Part shown: piece after piece, positions 5,286-5,386 of the stretch
Position numbering within the stretch: the first letter of the stretch is position 1
How the letters are laid out: each line of letters begins with the position of its first letter
DNA from: Fusobacteriota bacterium
Lineage (GTDB): Bacteria > Fusobacteriota > Fusobacteriia > Fusobacteriales > Fusobacteriaceae
Length of the DNA stretch: 5,386 nt
Assembly (NCBI GenBank): GCA_003973585.1
Contig: QNYN01000017.1
Coordinates: 1 to 5,386 of the forward strand
Direction: 5' to 3'
Notes under the pieces: model-generated
What the model saw: the letters and a program-made list of their open reading frames with translations, nothing else
Told to the model about the DNA's origin: nothing
The model's database searches: none
Translations under genes and position numbers: made by a program

Positions 5286-5386
5286 TTGAACAAAGCATAT
5301 ACAAAAGCATTAGAACAACATGCATCTTATTTTGATACTGAACATATATTATCGGCTTTATTAGAAGATGAACTTATACAAAAAAT
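5286..5386 (+). CDS. Clp ATPase N-terminal domain protein (ClpA/ClpC/ClpB type), 3'-truncated
   Basis: Only the first repeat of a Clp N domain is visible: NKAYTKALEQHASYFDTEHILSALLED, in two pieces NKAYTKALEQ and HASYFDTEHILSALLED. The pattern of helical alanines followed by [TV]EH[IL]LxxLL is the hallmark of Clp/Hsp100 ATPase N domains, which recruit substrates or adaptors. The spacing from VLNKA to TEHIL fits ClpA- and ClpC-type proteins without a gap, as I remember those families. The ATPase modules lie beyond the window, so the subtype cannot be decided, and a short stand-alone Clp-N protein is also possible. The start is uncertain. TTG at 5286 has only AAGAAG 2 bases upstream. The frame stays open back to an ATG at 5211 inside mnmG, adding 25 residues including a hydrophobic run and FGRRLKEV. 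Confidence 0.65.
   Translation, partial: MNKAYTKALEQHASYFDTEHILSALLEDELIQK

Noticed and set aside
1..5386. A novel defence, mobile or otherwise undescribed multi-gene system
   Set aside because: Every gene with a readable product belongs to the conserved rnpA-to-mnmG block or to the Clp family. There are no transposase, integrase, toxin-antitoxin or CRISPR signals. The only unexplained structure is in the two intergenic regions.

Overview
The window is about 5.4 kb of very A+T-rich DNA with every supported gene on the + strand. AGA is the favoured arginine codon, third positions are mostly A or T, and Shine-Dalgarno sites are purine-rich. It carries the conserved block usually found beside a bacterial replication origin: rnpA (5' end cut off by the window edge), yidD, yidC, jag/khpB, mnmE and mnmG. 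A gene opening with a Clp N-terminal domain follows and is cut off by the right edge. The short YidC without a large periplasmic domain, the low G+C and the gene order suggest a Fusobacteriota member or a low-G+C clostridium-like organism. I lean to Fusobacteriota because mnmG is followed by a Clp gene rather than the rsmG-parA-parB genes usual in Firmicutes. This is inference from family knowledge, not a database result.

Positions 2-3243 look like one tightly packed transcription unit. rnpA and yidD overlap by 4 bases (ATGA), yidD and yidC are 18 bases apart, and the yidC-jag and jag-mnmE gaps are 3 bases each. The products are the RNase P protein (tRNA 5' processing), two membrane-protein biogenesis factors (YidD and the YidC insertase), a KH/R3H RNA-binding protein and the GTPase subunit of the tRNA wobble-uridine modification complex.

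Positions 3244-3364 hold a strong intrinsic terminator, a candidate -10 box and the Shine-Dalgarno site of mnmG. MnmE and MnmG act as one complex, yet their genes appear to lie in separate transcription units here. This gap also holds the most unusual feature of the window. A 22-base exact copy of the 3' end of mnmG, stop codon included, sits just upstream of mnmG, with weaker collinear similarity reaching further back. It looks like a degraded duplicate of the mnmG tail.

Positions 5231-5285, between mnmG and the Clp gene, hold a perfect 11-bp inverted repeat with a 13-base spacer and no U-tract. It overlaps a TATAAT box, so it could be an operator or a leader RNA hairpin. The start codon of the Clp gene is uncertain. 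No tRNA, rRNA, CRISPR array or insertion sequence was seen, and I found no convincing gene on the - strand. Most of the window is ordinary core genome. The items worth a second look are in the two intergenic regions.
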